Positions 16,806 through 23,971 of a stretch of 64,000 bases of DNA are shown piece after piece. The stretch covers positions 434,001 to 498,000 of the forward strand of contig NZ_JBBHZZ010000001.1 in NCBI RefSeq assembly GCF_037482405.1, written 5' to 3'. The notes beneath the pieces were generated by a model. It searched no databases. It was given only the letters and a program-made list of their open reading frames with translations, and had not been told where the DNA came from. The position numbers and the translations under genes are program-made. Positions within the stretch are counted from its first letter, which is position 1. Each line of letters begins with the position of its first letter. Origin of the DNA: Pseudokineococcus marinus. GTDB taxonomy: Bacteria; Actinomycetota; Actinomycetes; Actinomycetales; Quadrisphaeraceae.

Positions 16806-17197
16806 CGCCCCGCCTCGCCGACGTAGAGCCAGCGGCCCCCCTCGCGGACGAAGGCGCTGCGCTCGCGCTGCACGTGCCGGCGCCCGCCGGCCCGGGCGAC
16901 GGCCTCGAAGGCCACCACGCCCTCGTCGTCGAAGGGGCCGCCGCGCTCGACCTCCGTGACGGCGAGGTGGAGCCAGCGGACGTCGTCGTCGAGGTCGAGG
17001 TGCTCCGGAACGGTGCTCGGGTGCCAGGTGCGGCGCAGGTGCGCGGCGTCGCCGACGGCGAAGGCGCTGTACCGCGAGCGCATGAGCGCCTCGGCGGTCG
17101 GCGCCTCCCGCTCGCGGCGGTGCAGCGGGCGGCAGCACGCGGCGTAGGGCTCGCCCCGCCCGCACGGGCAGGGCGCTGCGCCGTCGAGGACCTCCAC
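16802..17197 (-). CDS. YchJ/UPF0225-family SEC-C motif protein
   Basis: 131 residues. It starts with a SEC-C zinc motif (CPCGRGEPYAACC) followed by the conserved family block EALMRSRYSAFAVGDAAHLRRTWHPST and an NTF2-like fold. The cellular role of the family is not established. The GTG start at 17197 is chosen because the SEC-C motif begins directly after it; no clear ribosome site is present. It is coupled by GTGA to the GT1 gene. Confidence 0.85.
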   Translation of the reverse strand: MEVLDGAAPCPCGRGEPYAACCRPLHRREREAPTAEALMRSRYSAFAVGDAAHLRRTWHPSTVPEHLDLDDDVRWLHLAVTEVERGGPFDDEGVVAFEAVARAGGRRHVQRERSAFVREGGRWLYVGEAGR

Positions 17198-17244
17198 GCG
17201 AGAAGTGTCCCCCGCGCGTGACCGGCCGGCAGGCGACGGCGGGG

Positions 17245-18282
17245 TCAGAGGAGCTCGCGGAGCCGCTCGGCGTCCCCGTCGCGGAACGCGGCCCAGACGG
17301 CGTCGGCCGCCGGGCGGTCGACGTAGAGGACGGACTGGCCGCCCTCGGTGCCGTCGCCGGCGACCGGCACGGTGCCCGCCACGACGGCGTCGGGCCGGGT
17401 GCCGCCCAGGGCCCGGGCGATGGCCTCGAGGTCGCCGAAGGACGTCCCGGAGTCCACGGCGACGTGCTCGCGCACCGCGGTGAGCACGCGGGCGGCACGT
17501 CGGGGGTCGGAGAGGGTCTGCTGGGACAGGACGTCGTCGAACATGGCGAGCAGGTAGCGCTGCTGGTTGGCGACCCGGTCGAGGTCGCCGCGCGGCAGGC
17601 TCTCCCGCTCGCGCAGGAAGGCGAGGGCCTCTGCGCCGTCGAGCGTGTTCTCCCCGGCCAGCACGTCGACGCCGCGAGAGGTGAAGGCGTACGGCGACTC
17701 GACCGTCACCCCGCCGACGGCGTCGGTGAGGGCCACGACGCCGTCGAAGTCGATGGCGGCGAAGCGGCCGACGCGCACGCCCGTCTCCTGGCGCAGCGTG
17801 TCGACGAGGAGGTCGGGACCGCCCCAGGAGTAGGCGGCGTTGAGCTTGGCCGGGCCCCGGCCCGGCACGTCGACCCACAGGTCGCGGGGCAGGGAGACGA
17901 CCAGGACGTCGCCGTCCGGCGTGGTGCGGCCGAGCATCATGACGTCGCTGCGCTGGGCGCCCTCGACCCAGTCGCCGTCACCGGGGCGCTGCGCCTCGCC
18001 GCGGGCGTCGGAGCCGACGAGCAGGAAGGCCCGGCCGTCGGCGAGGCTCGCCGCGGCGTCGTCCCCGCCGTCGCCGGACGACGCCGTGCTCCCGCTCCCG
18101 CTCTCCTCCGCCGGCGCGGCCGTGGGCTCGTCCAGCGCCACGTCGACGCCGCTGATGCCGCCGCGCGCGACCGAGCTCAGGGCGTCGCGGCCCGCGGTGG
18201 CGGCGAGGCCTCCGGCGCCGAGCACGAGCAGGGCGGCGGCGCCGAGCGCGACGGCGGCGCGGCGGCGGGGGTGGGACGGCAC
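17245..18282 (-). CDS. LytR-CpsA-Psr (LCP) family cell-wall glycopolymer ligase
   Basis: 345 residues: a basic N-terminus, one membrane helix (about 9-30), a Ser/Gly/Glu-rich linker (about 50-75) and an extracellular LCP domain. Recognisable motifs are LLVGSDAR, QRSDVMMLGRTTPDG, VSLPRDLWVDVPGRGPAKLNAAYSWGGP, and the Arg-rich pair FLRERESLPRGDLDRVANQQRYLLAM that binds the pyrophosphate of the lipid-linked polymer. LCP proteins attach teichoic acid, arabinogalactan or capsule polymers to peptidoglycan. It fits the nearby glycosyltransferases at 13095 and 15483. The stop is 47 bases from the YchJ-like start on the same strand. Confidence 0.92.
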   Translation of the reverse strand: MPSHPRRRAAVALGAAALLVLGAGGLAATAGRDALSSVARGGISGVDVALDEPTAAPAEESGSGSTASSGDGGDDAAASLADGRAFLLVGSDARGEAQRPGDGDWVEGAQRSDVMMLGRTTPDGDVLVVSLPRDLWVDVPGRGPAKLNAAYSWGGPDLLVDTLRQETGVRVGRFAAIDFDGVVALTDAVGGVTVESPYAFTSRGVDVLAGENTLDGAEALAFLRERESLPRGDLDRVANQQRYLLAMFDDVLSQQTLSDPRRAARVLTAVREHVAVDSGTSFGDLEAIARALGGTRPDAVVAGTVPVAGDGTEGGQSVLYVDRPAADAVWAAFRDGDAERLRELL

Positions 18283-18426
18283 GGGCTACCTCCGGGAGGG
18301 GGCCGCGCTCACCGGGCGCCGGCTCGGGCGCCCGCGCGCGGGGACCCTCGAGGGTAGGCGCCCGCACCGGGGCAGGAGGGCGCGTCCGGCGTCGTCACGC
18401 CCCCGGGTCAGCCCGGGAGCCGCCGG

Positions 18427-18693
18427 TCACCCGAAGCGGGCGAGGTTCCTCTGCCGCGCCTTCTCGGCCTCGACCTCGCGGTCGCGCGGAGGCGCGCTCG
18501 TCACGAGCTCCTCGAGCAGGCGCGCGGTCGCCGCCTCCACCTCGGCGACGGCACGGGCGAAGGCGTCCTCGTTGGCGCGCGAGGGCCTCGTCGTCCCCGC
18601 GATCTTGCGCACGTACTGCAGCGCGGCCTCGTGCACCTCACCCGCCGTCGCGGGCGGCGCGAGGTTCTGCAGCGGGCGGATGTTGCGGCACAC
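18427..18693 (-). CDS. DUF2277 family protein
   Basis: 88 residues from GTG 18693 with GGGAGGGG upstream. It matches the conserved outline of DUF2277: MCRNIRPLQNL..PPAT at the start, AALQYVRKIAG..RPS in the middle and LVTSAPPRDREVEAEKARQR near the end. The Cys2 and the following Arg are conserved in the family as I remember it. No function is known. It is a single-gene unit. Confidence 0.85.
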   Translation of the reverse strand: MCRNIRPLQNLAPPATAGEVHEAALQYVRKIAGTTRPSRANEDAFARAVAEVEAATARLLEELVTSAPPRDREVEAEKARQRNLARFG

Positions 18694-18807
18694 GGCCCCT
18701 CCCTCCACCGAGCCGGCGACGGGCCGCTCGGGTGGCGCCAGGCTCCGCCGCGGAGGGCGGGGGGTCAAGACCCGCGGTGGCCGCTCCGGACCGTTCGAGG
18801 AGAGAGC

Positions 18808-18847
18808 CGTCCACGAGCGTGACCGTGCACGGTCACGCTCGTGGACG
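18808..18847. terminator. 40-bp perfect palindrome, probable bidirectional terminator
   Basis: Two 20-base arms (18808-18827 and 18828-18847) are exact reverse complements with no spacer. Each arm contains CACGAGCGTGACCG or its complement. The palindrome lies 22 bases beyond the stop of the histidine-rich gene and 114 bases upstream of the DUF2277 start, so it most likely terminates the ArsR/His-rich transcript. The exact symmetry is unusual for a terminator. Confidence 0.65.
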
Positions 18848-18869
18848 TCTTCACCTGCCGGCGACGGGC

Positions 18870-19169
18870 TCAGTGCTCGTCGTAGTGCCCGTCGTGGGCC
18901 GCGTGGCGGTGGGCGCCGTGCACGTAGTCCACGTGGTCGCCGTGCTCGACGGTCTCGTGGCCGCAGCCCTCGCCGTGCGCGTGGTCGTGGGCGCCGTCGA
19001 CGACGTGCGCCTCGACCGGGTGCTCGTCGTAGTGGCCGTCGTGCCCGCTGTGGGCGTGGCCGTCGTGCAGGTAGTCGACGTGGTCCTCGTGCGGGACGAC
19101 GGCGTGGCCGCAGTCGGGCGCGTGGACGTGGTCGTGGTCGACGTGGGTCTCGTGCGTCGCGGTGGTCAT
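18870..19169 (-). CDS. Histidine-rich metal-binding repeat protein
   Basis: 99 residues, 27 of them His; ATG 19169 after AGGAGG. Two imperfect tandem repeats of about 35 residues are visible. Each contains a CGH element, a HxDHVDY block and ends in HDGHYDEH. There is no signal peptide or membrane segment, so it is probably cytoplasmic. Clustered His, Asp/Glu and a single Cys per repeat indicate binding of Zn(II), Ni(II), Co(II) or Cu(II), either as a buffer or a metallochaperone. It follows an ArsR gene that carries a zinc-type sensing site, same strand, 93-base gap, so it is likely made when the metal is in excess. I do not know a named family. Confidence 0.85.
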   Translation of the reverse strand: MTTATHETHVDHDHVHAPDCGHAVVPHEDHVDYLHDGHAHSGHDGHYDEHPVEAHVVDGAHDHAHGEGCGHETVEHGDHVDYVHGAHRHAAHDGHYDEH

Positions 19170-19262
19170 GGGTCCTCCTGGGTCGCTGCTGGGGTGCTCT
19201 GGTTCCTGGGTGGTCCGGGTGCCTGGTGGCCCGGGTCCCGAGCGGTGCGGGCGCTCCCGGCC

Positions 19263-19571
19263 TCAGCCGGCGTCCGCCTCGCGCTCGTGCTCCAGGGCGT
19301 CGGTGACCACGTGCGCCACGTGCTCGTCGACGACCTCGTAGGTGACGGTGCGCCCGTCGCGGCGGCCGCGGACCAGCCGCGCCTGCCGCAGCACCCGCAG
19401 GTGCTGGGACACCAGCGGCTGCGGCACGCCGAGGTCCTCGGCGAGCTCGCCCACCGACGCCGGCGCCTGCGCCAGGCGCTGCACGAGCGCCAGGCGCCGG
19501 GGGGAGGCCAGCGTCGCGAACAGCTCGGCCGTCCGCTCGTAGACCTCGTCCCCGACCACGCGGACGACCAT
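19263..19571 (-). CDS. ArsR/SmtB-family metal-sensing repressor
   Basis: 102 residues from ATG 19571. The winged helix (LASPRRLALVQRLAQAPASVGELAEDLGVPQPLVSQHLRVL) is typical of ArsR. The C-terminal helix has D82-x-H84-x10-H95-x2-E98, exactly the spacing of the alpha-5 zinc site of SmtB/CzrA/NmtR-type sensors. No Cys pair is present in the alpha-3 region. By family knowledge, metal binding there releases the repressor. A palindrome at 19575-19588 lies directly upstream and probably serves for autoregulation. An alternative in-frame ATG at 19589 would place the palindrome inside the coding region. Neither start has a Shine-Dalgarno sequence, so the mRNA may be leaderless. Confidence 0.9.
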   Translation of the reverse strand: MVVRVVGDEVYERTAELFATLASPRRLALVQRLAQAPASVGELAEDLGVPQPLVSQHLRVLRQARLVRGRRDGRTVTYEVVDEHVAHVVTDALEHEREADAG

Positions 19572-19574
19572 ACG

Positions 19575-19588
19575 TGCGCACGTGCGCA
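19575..19588. promoter_or_regulatory. 14-bp palindromic operator for ArsR
   Basis: TGCGCACGTGCGCA is a perfect palindrome flanked by ATACG and TAT, giving an ATAT-type outer frame resembling SmtB/NmtR operators. It lies 4 bases upstream of the preferred ArsR start and about 90 bases from the divergent 19677 gene, so either promoter could be controlled. Confidence 0.5.
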
Positions 19589-19676
19589 TATGTCGAGCCA
19601 GGCATCCGTCCGGCGTCAGGCCCGGGTGGTCGGGGCGCGGTGGCGGGCGCGAGCGGTCCGGGCGAGGCTCGAGCCC

Positions 19677-20210
19677 ATGGCCGACCTGCTGCGCACCCTC
19701 GCCCTCGGCGTCGTCGCCGGCGGCGCCGCCACGTACGCCAAGACCCGCGCCGAGGGGGCCCTGCAGCCGCTGGCGGAGCGGGTGCTCCCGCCGTCGCCCG
19801 CCGCCGAGCGCCGCTCGGGAGCCGACCCCGCCGACCACCCCGACCGGATGCCGCCCGCCGAGCTCGTCGACGCCGCCCTGCGCCGCACGGTCGGCCAGGG
19901 CGCGGGCGAGCAGGAGCGGACGCAGGGCTCGCAGGCCCTCCACTGGGGCATGGGCCTCGGCGCCGGCCTGCTCTACACCGCCCTCTCGCAGCGCTACCCG
20001 GCGGCGCGGGCCGGGCTCGGGGCGGTCTTCGGGCTCGTGCTGTACGGCGCCACGCACGCGACGACGCTGCCCGCCGCGGGCCTCCAGGCGCCGCTGCGCG
20101 ACCTGCCCCGCGCCGCGCTCGTCTGGGAGCCCGGCTCGCACGTCGTCTACGGCGTCGTCCTCGAGTCGGTGCTGCGCCTCGCGGGGCGCGACGAGCACAC
20201 CGAGGGTTGA
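19677..20210 (+). CDS. YagU/DUF1440-like membrane protein
   Basis: 177 residues. A hydrophobic N-terminal helix (LLRTLALGVVAGGAATYAKTRAE) is followed by a hydrophilic segment with PPAELVDAALRR. Helices follow at about 90-150 with conserved-looking HWGMGLGAGLLYTAL, VFGLVLYGATHATTLP and HVVYGVVLESVLRL. This pattern resembles the YagU/DUF1440 inner-membrane family; exact function is unknown. It is divergent from the ArsR gene, with the palindrome at 19575-19588 in the shared upstream region. A structured hairpin follows its stop. Confidence 0.65.
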   Translation: MADLLRTLALGVVAGGAATYAKTRAEGALQPLAERVLPPSPAAERRSGADPADHPDRMPPAELVDAALRRTVGQGAGEQERTQGSQALHWGMGLGAGLLYTALSQRYPAARAGLGAVFGLVLYGATHATTLPAAGLQAPLRDLPRAALVWEPGSHVVYGVVLESVLRLAGRDEHTEG

Positions 20211-20228
20211 GGGCAGGTCCACGGCGGC

Positions 20229-20274
20229 AGCGGTGGACGCCCGACGCGCGTGACGGCGTCCTGCGTCCACCGCT
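20229..20274 (+). terminator. Nested hairpin terminator
   Basis: AGCGGTGGACGC (20229-20240) pairs perfectly with GCGTCCACCGCT (20263-20274). Inside the loop GACGC (20243-20247) pairs with GCGTC (20256-20260). It begins 18 bases after the stop of the 19677 gene. Confidence 0.55.
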
Positions 20275-20358
20275 GGCGGCGCGGCGCTCGCCGCGGCGCG
20301 TCGTCGGCGGCCCGCCCTAGGGTCGGGCGACCGCTGCTCCCGCCGAGAGGACGACGAC

Positions 20359-21414
20359 GTGCCCCGCCTGACCGACCCCTCCCACCACCACCGCGCCGCC
20401 GACGACCGCTACGACGCGATGACCTACCGGCGGACGGGGCGCAGCGGCCTCGACCTGCCGCTGCTGTCCCTCGGCCTGTGGCACAACTTCGGCGACGACG
20501 TCCCGCTGGAGCGCCAGCGCGCCGTCCTGCGCCGCGCCTTCGACCTGGGCGTCACGCACTTCGACCTCGCCAACAACTACGGCCCGCCGTACGGCAGCGC
20601 CGAGGCCAACTTCGGGCGGATCTTCGCCGAGGACCTCGCGCCCTACCGCGACGAGCTCGTCATCTCGAGCAAGGCCGGCTACGACATGTGGCCCGGCCCC
20701 TACGGCCAGGGCGGGGGCGGCCGCAAGTACGTCCTCGCCAGCCTCGACCAGTCCCTCGAGCGCATGGGCCTGGATCACGTCGACATCTTCTACAGCCACC
20801 GCTTCGACCCCACGACCCCGCTCGAGGAGACGATGGGGGCGCTCGACACGGCCGTCCGCTCCGGCCGGGCGCTCTACGCCGGCATCTCGTCCTACAGCCC
20901 CGAGGACACCCGCCGGGCGGCCGCGATCCTCGCCGACCTCGGCACGCCGCTGCTCATCCACCAGCCCTCGTACTCGATGCTCAACCGCTGGGTCGAGACC
21001 GAGGGGCTGCTCGACGCCCTCGCCGACGTGGGCGCCGGGTGCATCGCCTTCTCGCCGCTGGCCCAGGGGATGCTCACGAGCAAGTACCTCGACGGCGTCC
21101 CGGCCGGCTCCCGGGCGTCGCAGGGCAAGTCCCTCTCGCCCGACCTGCTCAGCGACGAGGCGCTCCGGCACGTGCGCGCCCTCGACGGCATGGCGCAGGA
21201 GCGCGGGCAGACGCTGGCGCAGATGGCGCTCGCCTGGGCGCTGCGCGACGAGCGCATGACGTCGCTCGTCATCGGCGCCAGCAGCGTCGAGCAGCTCGAG
21301 CAGAACGTCGCCGCGCTGGAGAGCACGTCCTTCTCCGACGACGAGCTCGAGCGCATCGACCAGCACGCCGTCGAGGCGGGCATCGACCTCTGGAAGGGCT
21401 CGCGCCGGGGCTGA
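20359..21414 (+). CDS. Aldo/keto reductase, YghZ/Kv-beta-like
   Basis: 351 residues, GTG start with GAGAGG upstream. It has the AKR TIM barrel with the catalytic Asp-Tyr-Lys-His set visible as FDLANNYGPPYGSAE, ISSKAGYDMWPGP and YSHRFDP. The MTYRRTGRSGLDLPLLSLGLWHNFGDD opening is characteristic of the YghZ (L-glyceraldehyde 3-phosphate reductase) and potassium-channel beta-subunit-like group, which detoxify aldehydes such as methylglyoxal with NADPH. It is a single-gene unit, convergent with the 21442 gene. Confidence 0.9.
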   Translation: MPRLTDPSHHHRAADDRYDAMTYRRTGRSGLDLPLLSLGLWHNFGDDVPLERQRAVLRRAFDLGVTHFDLANNYGPPYGSAEANFGRIFAEDLAPYRDELVISSKAGYDMWPGPYGQGGGGRKYVLASLDQSLERMGLDHVDIFYSHRFDPTTPLEETMGALDTAVRSGRALYAGISSYSPEDTRRAAAILADLGTPLLIHQPSYSMLNRWVETEGLLDALADVGAGCIAFSPLAQGMLTSKYLDGVPAGSRASQGKSLSPDLLSDEALRHVRALDGMAQERGQTLAQMALAWALRDERMTSLVIGASSVEQLEQNVAALESTSFSDDELERIDQHAVEAGIDLWKGSRRG

Positions 21415-21441
21415 GCCGGACGCCGGTCGCCCACGGCGCGG

Positions 21442-21759
21442 TCAACCGCGCTCCACCTCCGCGAACCACTCGGCGTAGGGCGTCGTGCGGGCCAGGTGCC
21501 GGGTCAGGTCGGGGGCGCCGTCGTCCCACCAGACCGGGCCCCGCTCTCCCAGGGCGCGCTTCGCGGCGTCCACGCGCGCCCGGGCGGCCTCGCGCGCGGC
21601 GTCGTCCCCGGCGCGCAGCGCCGCGCCCTTCGCCCGGCGGGCCGACATCAGCTCCTGCGTCAGCGCGGCGCGCCGCTCCGGGGAGAGGCGGGGGTCGGAG
21701 CACCGCCACAGGCGGCCGCGCACCACCAGGTAGCGCCCGTCCGGCGTGGTCAGCGGCAC
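21442..21759 (-). CDS. Conserved hypothetical protein
   Basis: 105 residues from GTG 21759. It opens with PLTTPDGRYLVVRGRLWRCSDP, has an Ala/Arg-rich helical middle (about 30-70) and ends in GERGPVWWDDGAPDLTRHLARTTPYAEWF. I recognise this as a small conserved protein seen across actinobacteria and proteobacteria, but no function is established. There is no signal peptide or membrane helix. It is convergent with the aldo/keto reductase gene and separated from the PfkB gene by 34 bases on the same strand. Confidence 0.7.
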   Translation of the reverse strand: MPLTTPDGRYLVVRGRLWRCSDPRLSPERRAALTQELMSARRAKGAALRAGDDAAREAARARVDAAKRALGERGPVWWDDGAPDLTRHLARTTPYAEWFAEVERG

Positions 21760-21793
21760 CGCCGCACGCTACGCCGCGACCGGCCGACCGGTG

Positions 21794-22771
21794 TCAGCCG
21801 AGCGCCTCGACCCCGACCCGCTCGGCGAAGGCCTCGACGGCGGCCCGGTCCCCCGTGCCGTGCCCCTGGCGGGCGACGCTCACGACGCCCGCGGCCGTCG
21901 CGGTGCGGACGGCGTCGAGCAGGTCGGCGCCCTGCGCCAGGCGTGCGGCGACGGCGCCGCACAGGGCGTCGCCCGACCCGCGCGTCTGCGCCGGCGTCAC
22001 GTCCGGCGCCCGCAGCCGGTGGGCGTCGCCGTCCTCGGTGACGAGGAGGCCCGGCTCGCTCGAGCACGTGACCACGACGGACCGTGCCCCGCGGCCCTGC
22101 AGCTCGCGGGCCGCCGCGCGCAGCGCGTCGACGTCGTCCGGCGCCACGTCGTCGCCGGGCAGCTCGTCGTGGGCGACCTTGAGCACGTCGACGCCGCCGG
22201 CGAGCGCGGCGTCCAGCTGCGCGCCGGAGAGGTCGGCGACGACGACCAACCCCTGGGCCCGGAGGTCGCGGGCGAGGCGCTCGTACACGTCCGCCGGCAG
22301 GAGGTCGGGGGGCTGGCTGCCCGCCAGCACGACGACGTCGCCGGAGAGCGCCGAGGTGAGCACCGCCGTCACGAGGTCGTCGACCTCGTGACGGGTGAGG
22401 ACGCTCGGGGCGTCGGCGACGCGGTCACCGGACTCGGCGTCCGTCTCGTCGCGCTCGCCGCGGTGGTCGAGGACGACGGTCGTCGTGTCCGCGCCGATGC
22501 CGACGACGGACAGGCGGAGCCCCTCCGCCTCGAGCAGCGCCCGCAGCGCGACGCCGGACTCGCCGCCGAGCGGCAGGCACAGCTCGACGTCGGCGCCGAG
22601 GGTGCGCGCCATCCGGCCGACCCAGGCGCCCTGGCCGCCCGTGTGCAAGTGGATCTCCGTGGTGCCGTCCGGCGCGGGCTCGACGAGCACGCGCAGCTCG
22701 GGCGAGGGGGCGAGGACGGTGACGCGGCCGGTGCCCCGGCCTGCCGTGCGATCGGTCGTGCGGGCGGCCAC
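21794..22771 (-). CDS. PfkB-family sugar kinase (1-phosphofructokinase-like)
   Basis: 325 residues, GTG 22771 with GAGGAG upstream. The N-terminal TEIHLHTGGQGAWVGRMARTLGADVELCLPLGGESG corresponds to the GGKGxNVA region of 1-phosphofructokinase/ribokinase-type kinases. The second signature, QTRGSGDALCGAVAARLA, holds the catalytic Asp (GxGD with Ser for Ala). It should phosphorylate a sugar or sugar phosphate in the cytoplasm; the substrate is unclear. No phosphotransferase genes are nearby, which argues against a standard fructose operon. Upstream, 98 bases away on the same strand, is the LigD-PE-like gene. Confidence 0.88.
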   Translation of the reverse strand: MAARTTDRTAGRGTGRVTVLAPSPELRVLVEPAPDGTTEIHLHTGGQGAWVGRMARTLGADVELCLPLGGESGVALRALLEAEGLRLSVVGIGADTTTVVLDHRGERDETDAESGDRVADAPSVLTRHEVDDLVTAVLTSALSGDVVVLAGSQPPDLLPADVYERLARDLRAQGLVVVADLSGAQLDAALAGGVDVLKVAHDELPGDDVAPDDVDALRAAARELQGRGARSVVVTCSSEPGLLVTEDGDAHRLRAPDVTPAQTRGSGDALCGAVAARLAQGADLLDAVRTATAAGVVSVARQGHGTGDRAAVEAFAERVGVEALG

Positions 22772-22869
22772 GGGGCTCCTCGGGGACGGGCGGGGCGACG
22801 GGTCGGGGTGGGACGAGCCGCTCGATCGTGCCGGGCGCGAGGTCCGTCGGCGAGCCGGGCCGCGCTCGC

Positions 22870-23244
22870 TCATCCGCCCGGGGAGGGCGCCGCGGGCTGC
22901 TCCGTCGTCAGCAGGAGGAGCCAGTCGCGCGGCGTCCGGACGAGCGCGTAGCGGCGCGCCCCGGAGCGGCCGTGGAGGGTGAGCACGAGGCGCCGCTCGT
23001 CGCGGCTGTGCTCCTCCCACCAGCCGGTGTCGGCGACCGACTTCTCCTCGTCCTCGTAGCCGAGGTGGTCGAGGTCGTGGTCGGGCACGGCGACGGCCAG
23101 GCGCCGCTCCCCCGCCCGCTGCGGCAGCCCGCGCGGCAGCGCCCACGAGCGCAGGACGCCGGCCTCCTCGAGCCGCAGGTCCAGGTGGTGCGTCGGGCGC
23201 CGGTGGTCGTGCAGCACGAAGGCGGGCCGGGCGGGGTCGTCCAC
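22870..23244 (-). CDS. Stand-alone LigD 3'-phosphoesterase-like domain protein
   Basis: 124 residues. The N-terminus (PAFVLHDHRRPTHHLDLRLEEAGVLRSWALPRGLP) matches the metal-binding core of the phosphoesterase (PE) domain of bacterial NHEJ ligase D, whose pattern is FVxxxHxA..LHxDLRLE..G.L.SWAxPKG. The end (YALVRTPRDWLLLLT) also fits. It contains only this domain: no polymerase or ligase part, and no Ku gene is in the window. PE domains trim 3' ends of DNA breaks. The GTG at 23244 sits directly before the domain and has no obvious ribosome site. Confidence 0.82.
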   Translation of the reverse strand: MDDPARPAFVLHDHRRPTHHLDLRLEEAGVLRSWALPRGLPQRAGERRLAVAVPDHDLDHLGYEDEEKSVADTGWWEEHSRDERRLVLTLHGRSGARRYALVRTPRDWLLLLTTEQPAAPSPGG

Positions 23245-23446
23245 GGCAGGAGTGTGTCGCGGGCGGGACGAGCGCGACGCGACCGACGGAGGCGGGCGAC
23301 GGCGCCCGACGGACCACACCGTCCGTCGGTCTCGCACGCGACGTCGCCCGTCGTCGACGCGCGGCACCGCTCGTCCGCCCGCCGTGGTCGGATGCCCGGC
23401 ACGGCGCCCGAGCCCGCGGCGCCCCGCCCCCGACCGGGGAGATCCC

Positions 23447-23968
23447 ATGACCACCGCTCACGACGCCGGGGCACCGCCCGCCCGCCGCTCGCGCCGGGAC
23501 GGCCCCGCCGACCCGGGGCGCCGCACCGTCCTCGCCGGCGTCCTGCTCGGCGCGGGCGCCGCGGCGTCGCTCGTCGACCTCCTCGTCTTCCACCTGGCCC
23601 TGCAGTGGCACCACTTCTACGACCGCTCGACGCCCGCCGTGTCCATCACCTCGGACGCCCTCCTCCACGCCGCCGCGTGGACGGCGTCGGTGTGGGGCGT
23701 CTTCCTCCTGCTCGACGTCCGCCGCCGCGGGCCCGTGCCCTGGCGGCGGTGGACCGGCGCGGTGCTCGCGGGCGTCGGCGGGTTCCAGCTCTTCGACGGC
23801 GTCGTGGACCACAAGCTGCTGCGCCTCCACCAGGTGCGCTACGACGTCACGGCGCTGTGGGTCTACGACGCGGCGTGGATCGGCTCGGCGGTGCTCGTCC
23901 TCCTCGCCGGTCTCGTCGTCCTGCGCCGGACGCGCCCCGCCCGGACGCCCGGCCGCCGGGCGGGCTGA
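23447..23968 (+). CDS. DUF2243 membrane protein
   Basis: 173 residues from ATG 23447 after GGGGAG; the longer open frame upstream is not supported. Four hydrophobic helices are visible, with the family's histidine-bearing motifs: LVFHLALQWHHFYDR in helix 1, SDALLHAAAWT in helix 2, FQLFDGVVDHKLLRLHQVRY in helix 3 and YDAAWIGSAVLVL in helix 4. The role is unknown, but DUF2243 genes commonly precede CtaG-like genes. Here the CtaG-like gene starts three bases after its stop, so the two are coupled and probably form one complex in the membrane. Confidence 0.88.
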   Translation: MTTAHDAGAPPARRSRRDGPADPGRRTVLAGVLLGAGAAASLVDLLVFHLALQWHHFYDRSTPAVSITSDALLHAAAWTASVWGVFLLLDVRRRGPVPWRRWTGAVLAGVGGFQLFDGVVDHKLLRLHQVRYDVTALWVYDAAWIGSAVLVLLAGLVVLRRTRPARTPGRRAG

Positions 23969-23971
23969 GGC

